Assembly: GCA_021799715.1 (NCBI GenBank) | Contig: JAJYZY010000097.1 | Span: 1 to 8,923 of the forward strand | From: Planctomycetota bacterium | GTDB lineage: Bacteria > Planctomycetota > Phycisphaerae > WQYP01 | Reading direction: 5' to 3' | DNA: 8,923 nucleotides | In this document: positions 5,566 to 8,923 of the stretch, piece after piece | Layout of the letters: each line of letters starts with the position of its first letter | Position numbering within the stretch: position 1 is the stretch's first letter | The notes under the pieces: model-generated | Seen by the model: the letters and a program-made list of their open reading frames with translations, nothing else | Databases searched by the model: none | Told to the model about the DNA's origin: nothing | Made by a program: the position numbers and the translations under genes

Positions 5566-5778
5566 TTCAGAACTGCTCTAATTTCGTGTTTTCGTTTTGC
5601 CACCCCAGCCAACCGGCTGCGGGTTTCCACCGCGCGGCTGCATGACCCCAATGGAATTGTTTTTGCGCAAGCCCTTGGCATGCGTGGCGTAGGCGCAAGC
5701 GAACAACAAAGCGGATGGGGGCTTTCGGGCTCATGCCGTCCGGGCGCCACGCATACTTGGAAAATCGCGAGTTCTGAA
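5566..5778. repeat. 213-bp structured element with 9-bp terminal inverted repeats
   Basis: TTCAGAACT (5566-5574) and AGTTCTGAA (5770-5778) are perfect inverted ends. Inside, ATGCGTGGCG (5680-5689) pairs perfectly with CGCCACGCAT (5745-5754), CAGCC/GGCTG forms a small hairpin near 5606-5619, and GCGCAAGC occurs twice (5665-5672, 5693-5700). There is no transposase and no obvious target-site duplication. This could be a MITE-like element or an intergenic structured repeat. With one copy in the window its mobility cannot be judged. Confidence 0.4.
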
Positions 5779-5808
5779 CCGCAGATTCCGCGGATGTTCG
5801 CAGATAAC
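5779..5808. repeat. CGCAGAT-type motif cluster
   Basis: Directly after the 213-bp element come CCGCAGATT, CCGCGGATG and TTCGCAGATAA, three variants of one ~9-nt unit. Similar strings of CGCAGAT units are, as I recall, common intergenic filler in several bacterial phyla; I cannot check this here. Confidence 0.4.
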
Positions 5809-5948
5809 GATTCACGAACCGCTGATCCAATATTCGTTCGATGGCATTGTGGTGTTCCGCTTCCAAAAGTCGATGGCCCAATGCTATGCGCTGTGATGGT
5901 TTCGCCGATGATGGCAAAAGCTCTGGATCAATTTTTTCCGCCAGTTTG

Positions 5949-6123
5949 CCGCGGAAGGAACTGATTTTCGCGGGTTGTCAATTCCGAGTTGGCTTGCCAT
6001 GATGCCCCTCGCCGAGATTAAACAAAACGGGTGGGCGAAAATTTCCTCGTCCCAGCTTTCCAGTCAATCCCCGGATCACATCCCATCTGCGCCCATCGGC
6101 GTCATCAGCGGTTGCGTCCGTGC
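5949..6123. repeat. ~175-bp dispersed repeat, copy 2
   Basis: This is the direct-orientation partner of 252-427, with the same CCGCGGAA beginning and the CATCGGCGTCATCAGCGG end. Length is almost equal to copy 1 (net 2-nt difference). The copies are 5.7 kb apart and bracket everything from the tRNA to the SRP RNA. Confidence 0.7.
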
Positions 6124-6356
6124 TAAGATGGAATTCAACCTGATTGACGACGATGTTGCGGACTTGCGGCCAGTTCACACTGGGCAATGCAACGCATTCA
6201 TAAATTGCCGGGTAAAAGTTTGCGGGATCGATCTTGGGTTGTCGCGCATTCCGTAGACCGCCGCGGACCTGCGCCCTTTTCCGGTTCTGCGCAGGCCTGC
6301 CTGCGCCCCAGGGGGTGACATTTCTATTGAAACAGCACACTGGGATTGCGGCCCAT

Positions 6357-6384
6357 TTGCAGGTGCCAATGGTCACTGTAAAAT
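6357..6384 (+). promoter_or_regulatory. Candidate promoter for the large exported protein
   Basis: TTGCAG (6357-6362) and TAAAAT (6379-6384) are spaced by 16 nt. They lie 67 nt upstream of the chosen start codon at 6451. Only moderately close to consensus. Confidence 0.35.
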
Positions 6385-6450
6385 ATCGACATCTTAATTG
6401 CCCCAATCCGTGCAGTAATCGGCATGATGTGTCTTGCGAGGAAAAAAGTA

Positions 6451-8667
6451 ATGTCAACAGATCGAACCGCATGGTCTGACCGATTTCGCGGATTGTGGCA
6501 GCGGAAAATCGGAGCCATTGCGGTGGCGGCCATAGCTGCGATGTCGGCGACCGGAAATCTACTATTGGCCGCCCAGTCGCCAAGGCCATTTTGGCTTAGC
6601 CGAATTGCACCATTGCCATTGCCGCGGCATCCATTGGCCCGGGCGGAAAAAGATTTTCCATTTTTCAAACACCGGTCCATCGCCACGTCCGGTGTTAACG
6701 CATTATTTCTCCCTTTTCATCATGCTTTCCAGCAGCCATCGCACGGATTCAATCGGGCGCAGGCGTTCGCTTTTTTATTCTCACTGGATTTGGATTGGGC
6801 ACCGGGCAATTATTGCAACCGCCATGCCTATTTCCTTTATAACCGCAGCGGGGCCAATATGGTTCGCCTCCTGCGGCATTATTCCTCTGACGCCATCGCC
6901 CGGTATTTTCCCGGCTGGGACGCCACTGTGGCCGTAGGGGGCACGTTGAAACACGGCCCGAATGGCTACACCGCCACGATTGTTCTATACAACCGTTCCG
7001 GCCGATTAATCGATACCATGCGTTACAACACTCCGATGTCCTTCTGGAAGTTGCTGGGGACGGTGGATGTCGGCTTTATGACTTACGTGAAGGAGCCGCC
7101 ATCGCCGGCGCTGGCGCAGTATCTGTGTCAGCCCCGATGCCGCGATATGCGGTGCCTGACGGAATTGGGGAAGGCGGCTTTTCTGCCAATACAGTCAACG
7201 CGGGCATTTGCGTTGTTCCGAAAGGTGCTGAAGCTTGATCCGCATTTTGCGGAGGTGCGCTATTGGTTTGAGAATCAGGCGGCTTGGCGGGGAACCGACG
7301 GTTATGACAAGCTGCAGGCCGAGATTGCCGAAGCCCTGAAAGACCGCCTTTTGCCATACGCAGCACAGGTCTTAGATCCGGCGGCCTGTCAAAATAAGCA
7401 ATTGGCTCAGGCATTGGCTACACTTGAACCGTCAATATTGGCCGAATCGAAGAAACTCACCGGAGCCAACTCACCGTTGGTTCTCACTGAAGAATTAAAT
7501 TGGAAAACATATAAACCCTGGGATGTGCCGGCACTTCTGCGCAAGGCTACACGCGTTGCTGGTAAATATCCTAACGATTACAACCTGCTTTCAGATTTGG
7601 CATACTTGTATAACAACCGACACCTCGGCGTTGACGACGATGCGGATATGGCCGCGTCGATTGCATCAGTGGCAATGCGTGACCGTTGGATGACGGGAAC
7701 GCTTGTTAAGCAAAGCGCCCGCCGCGACTTGGCTGCAGCAGCTTATGAGACCGGTCATTTCGGTATCGCGGCAACGCTGTATCTCCAATCCCAAACACCA
7801 CATAATCTTGGCTGTGGGTTCTGGTCGTTGGCCGAAATGGGCCAATTTCACCTAATTTTACGTCTTTGGCCCTCAATACTCCGCCGCCAGCCCAAAGCGG
7901 CAGACTCCGTGGTGCCCGCGTACGCTTTTGCCGCAGCAATGTGCGGCGACCAGGCGGATTTGACCCACACTATCAAGGCCTACCCGAGCGTTCTTCAACA
8001 GCAGGGAATTTTCGATGCAATGCGGTATTGTTCCGTTCGCCTTTCGGGCGGCGACACTTCACACTTCGTGCTCGGTCAACCCGTGGAGGAAGTTCCGGGG
8101 TTTAATATTCACCTGTATATCCAAGCCGAACGCGATCTTGCGCATCATAGTGAGCGACATGAACGAGGGTCGTTGAAATTGTTTGTGGTTTCGCCGTTCG
8201 ACAGGATAATTTGGGAGTATTTTGACGCGTATACCGGGCAGGAGGCGCATCCGGAAGCCGATGACCACAGCTTTTACGACGCATTGTTGTGGTTGCATCC
8301 GGGCGATCCGTGGGCTAAGCGAGCGATGAGAAATTATCTCGCCCGGGTTCAGAACAACCCTCCCCCCGAAATTAATCCCAATTATTTGCTGTCGCTATTC
8401 GCGCCGTTGGAGAAATACAAACATAACGAGATTGGACAAATTGCGTTTAATCGCACGGTCTTTTTCCTGCCGGTTCGAGATATCAGTCCCTTCGATGCGG
8501 TTGCCGCCGTGCACGAACTTGTGCAGCAATCGCGCTTCAAAACGGCGGCGCGCCTTGCCCATTTTCTCGAATGGTACGCATACATCTGCCAAGGACCGGG
8601 ACTGACGCAACTGGCACGGCACGTCGTTTACCTGGTTAGACAAGCTAAGAAGAATGCCAAGAAATAA
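6451..8667 (+). CDS. Large exported protein of unknown function, TPR-like helical repeats
   Basis: A 738-residue protein with no name I can give. I chose ATG 6451 because GAGG (6438-6441) lies 9 nt upstream; in-frame ATG 6424 lacks a site. Residues 16-43 (basic WQRK, then GAIAVAAIAAMSATGNLLLAA) look like a signal peptide or N-terminal anchor, so it is probably periplasmic or membrane-tethered. Residues about 135-215 (DATVAVGGTLKHG, TATIVLYNRSGRLIDT) recall the TolB/CsgG-like alpha-beta fold seen at the start of some TPR proteins. AFALFRKVLKLDPHFAEVRYW (252-272) is TPR-like. The rest is rich in Ala/Leu helices with degenerate repeat character, ending in a Lys-rich tail (AKKNAKK). No catalytic motif is visible. 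It stands alone, with its own terminator downstream. Confidence 0.8.
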   Translation: MSTDRTAWSDRFRGLWQRKIGAIAVAAIAAMSATGNLLLAAQSPRPFWLSRIAPLPLPRHPLARAEKDFPFFKHRSIATSGVNALFLPFHHAFQQPSHGFNRAQAFAFLFSLDLDWAPGNYCNRHAYFLYNRSGANMVRLLRHYSSDAIARYFPGWDATVAVGGTLKHGPNGYTATIVLYNRSGRLIDTMRYNTPMSFWKLLGTVDVGFMTYVKEPPSPALAQYLCQPRCRDMRCLTELGKAAFLPIQSTRAFALFRKVLKLDPHFAEVRYWFENQAAWRGTDGYDKLQAEIAEALKDRLLPYAAQVLDPAACQNKQLAQALATLEPSILAESKKLTGANSPLVLTEELNWKTYKPWDVPALLRKATRVAGKYPNDYNLLSDLAYLYNNRHLGVDDDADMAASIASVAMRDRWMTGTLVKQSARRDLAAAAYETGHFGIAATLYLQSQTPHNLGCGFWSLAEMGQFHLILRLWPSILRRQPKAADSVVPAYAFAAAMCGDQADLTHTIKAYPSVLQQQGIFDAMRYCSVRLSGGDTSHFVLGQPVEEVPGFNIHLYIQAERDLAHHSERHERGSLKLFVVSPFDRIIWEYFDAYTGQEAHPEADDHSFYDALLWLHPGDPWAKRAMRNYLARVQNNPPPEINPNYLLSLFAPLEKYKHNEIGQIAFNRTVFFLPVRDISPFDAVAAVHELVQQSRFKTAARLAHFLEWYAYICQGPGLTQLARHVVYLVRQAKKNAKK

Positions 8668-8690
8668 GTCCTGCAATCGAGCAGTGTTTA

Positions 8691-8722
8691 TGCACAAAGG
8701 GCGTGGCAATTTTTCCGGGCAG
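8691..8722 (+). repeat. 32-bp perfect direct repeat, copy 1
   Basis: Begins TGCACAAAGGGCGTGGC and is identical over 32 nt to 8818-8849. This copy lacks an adjacent left arm, so it is an orphan copy of the loop and right arm of the terminator hairpin downstream. Confidence 0.85.
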
Positions 8723-8731
8723 CAGGCAGAA

Positions 8732-8753
8732 CCGGAGGCGGAAATGCCTTCGG
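8732..8753 (+). repeat. Hairpin between the direct repeats
   Basis: CCGGAGGC (8732-8739) pairs with GCCTTCGG (8746-8753) through seven Watson-Crick pairs and one G-U, around the loop GGAAAT. It lies in the 3' untranslated region of the large gene. Confidence 0.45.
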
Positions 8754-8795
8754 AAGTGGGATGTTTGGTCTTGGATGCTCGCACCGCAGAAGACC

Positions 8796-8847
8796 GCCCG
8801 GATTTATTGCCACGCCCTGCACAAAGGGCGTGGCAATTTTTCCGGGC
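8796..8847 (+). terminator. Rho-independent terminator-like long hairpin
   Basis: ATTGCCACGCCC (8806-8817) pairs perfectly with GGGCGTGGCAAT (8826-8837) across TGCACAAA. TTTTT (8837-8841) overlaps the 3' end of the stem, a good intrinsic terminator for the plus strand. Beyond a 3x3 T-T internal loop the pairing continues with GCCCGGA (8796-8802) and TCCGGGC (8841-8847), so each arm is 22 nt. It is 130 nt after the stop codon of the large gene. Confidence 0.65.
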
Positions 8848-8849
8848 AG
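8818..8849 (+). repeat. 32-bp perfect direct repeat, copy 2
   Basis: Identical to 8691-8722, with the start points 127 nt apart. This copy forms the loop and right arm of the terminator hairpin. Confidence 0.85.
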
Positions 8850-8875
8850 GTCTAATTTGGTAGTATAAATGGATG

Positions 8876-8920
8876 GCAACCGTGTGGTTGCGGGCATTTT
8901 AGAGGGCCATGGACTGGCCC
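8876..8920. repeat. Two adjacent hairpins at the window edge
   Basis: GCAACC (8876-8881) pairs with GGTTGC (8886-8891) across GTGT, and GGGCCA (8904-8909) pairs with TGGCCC (8915-8920) across TGGAC. An ATG at 8909 with AGAGGG just before it could begin a gene running out of the window. Only five codons are visible (MDWPK), so I do not call it. Confidence 0.4.
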
Positions 8921-8923
8921 AAG

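Larger units (their letters stand above)
5251..6356. other. Long gene-poor stretch with structured repeats
   Basis: No ORF here has a recognisable product. The longest minus-strand frame (down to 5567) has no ATG with a ribosome site; its only start is TTG at 5917. It reads plausibly (LGHRLLEAEHHNAIERILDQ) before running through the 5566-5778 element, so it could be a gene remnant. Present are an inverted repeat CCGCATG (5527-5533) with CATGCGG (5551-5557), the 213-bp element, a CGCAGAT-type motif cluster (5779-5808), and copy 2 of the ~175-bp repeat (5949-6123). In 5251-5520 and 6124-6356 I see nothing distinct. Confidence 0.5.

Noticed and set aside
5567..5917. 116-aa minus-strand ORF (LGHRLLEAEHHNAIERI...)
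   Set aside because: It starts only at TTG without a ribosome site, and its second half is the 213-bp structured element; kept as a possible gene remnant, not a gene.
5978..6589. 203-aa minus-strand ORF
   Set aside because: It overlaps the promoter and N-terminus of the well-supported 6451-8667 gene and the ~175-bp repeat; no recognisable domain.
8691..8849. CRISPR array
   Set aside because: There are only two direct copies 127 nt apart, and the repeat is one arm of a terminator hairpin; no regular spacers and no cas genes.

Overview
The window reads as a bacterial chromosome segment of moderate to slightly high GC. It has unusually long, repeat-rich intergenic stretches around one compact, clearly functional arsenic-resistance operon. 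The small eubacterial SRP RNA, Shine-Dalgarno sites and sigma70-like promoters all say Bacteria. The style of the intergenic repeats makes me lean to the Planctomycetota (Phycisphaerae-like) or a relative. That is an impression from reading, not a demonstrated placement.

Layout. Positions 1-1408 hold no convincing gene: two copies of a ~100-bp repeat (114-213, 566-670), one copy of a ~175-bp repeat (252-427), a degenerate GAATCC-type tandem tract (442-530), a weak minus-strand ORF with a strong ribosome site (564-887), and copy A of a 118-bp element (1161-1278) carrying a micro-ORF and a conserved hairpin. A tRNA-Leu(CAA) follows on the minus strand (1409-1492). The operon arsR-arsC-acr3-arsM runs on the plus strand (1666-4626). 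Next come copy B of the 118-bp element (4633-4750), a cysteine-rich CWC-type protein (4809-5024) and, convergent to it, the SRP RNA on the minus strand (about 5083-5213) with its promoter. Positions 5251-6356 again lack a convincing gene but hold a 213-bp element with 9-bp terminal inverted repeats (5566-5778) and the second copy of the ~175-bp repeat (5949-6123). A large exported protein of unknown function fills 6451-8667. It is followed by a 32-bp perfect direct repeat, a strong terminator hairpin (8796-8847) and more hairpins to the window end.

How the genes work together. ArsR (ELCVCDL arsenite-sensing box) probably represses its own promoter, whose -10 element and start codon lie inside a GTATATG repeat/dyad. 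ArsC, of the low-molecular-weight phosphatase type, reduces arsenate to arsenite. Acr3 exports arsenite, and ArsM methylates it with S-adenosylmethionine. arsC/acr3 overlap by 4 nt and acr3/arsM by 23 nt, which points to translational coupling. The CWC protein downstream could be a metal-binding accessory, but this is inferred only from position.

The most unusual material is the 118-bp element found on both sides of the operon. Its micro-ORF ends at a TAA that is also the first three bases of a perfectly conserved 7-bp stem. Copy A has a good ribosome site, and copy B starts 4 nt after the arsM stop codon.
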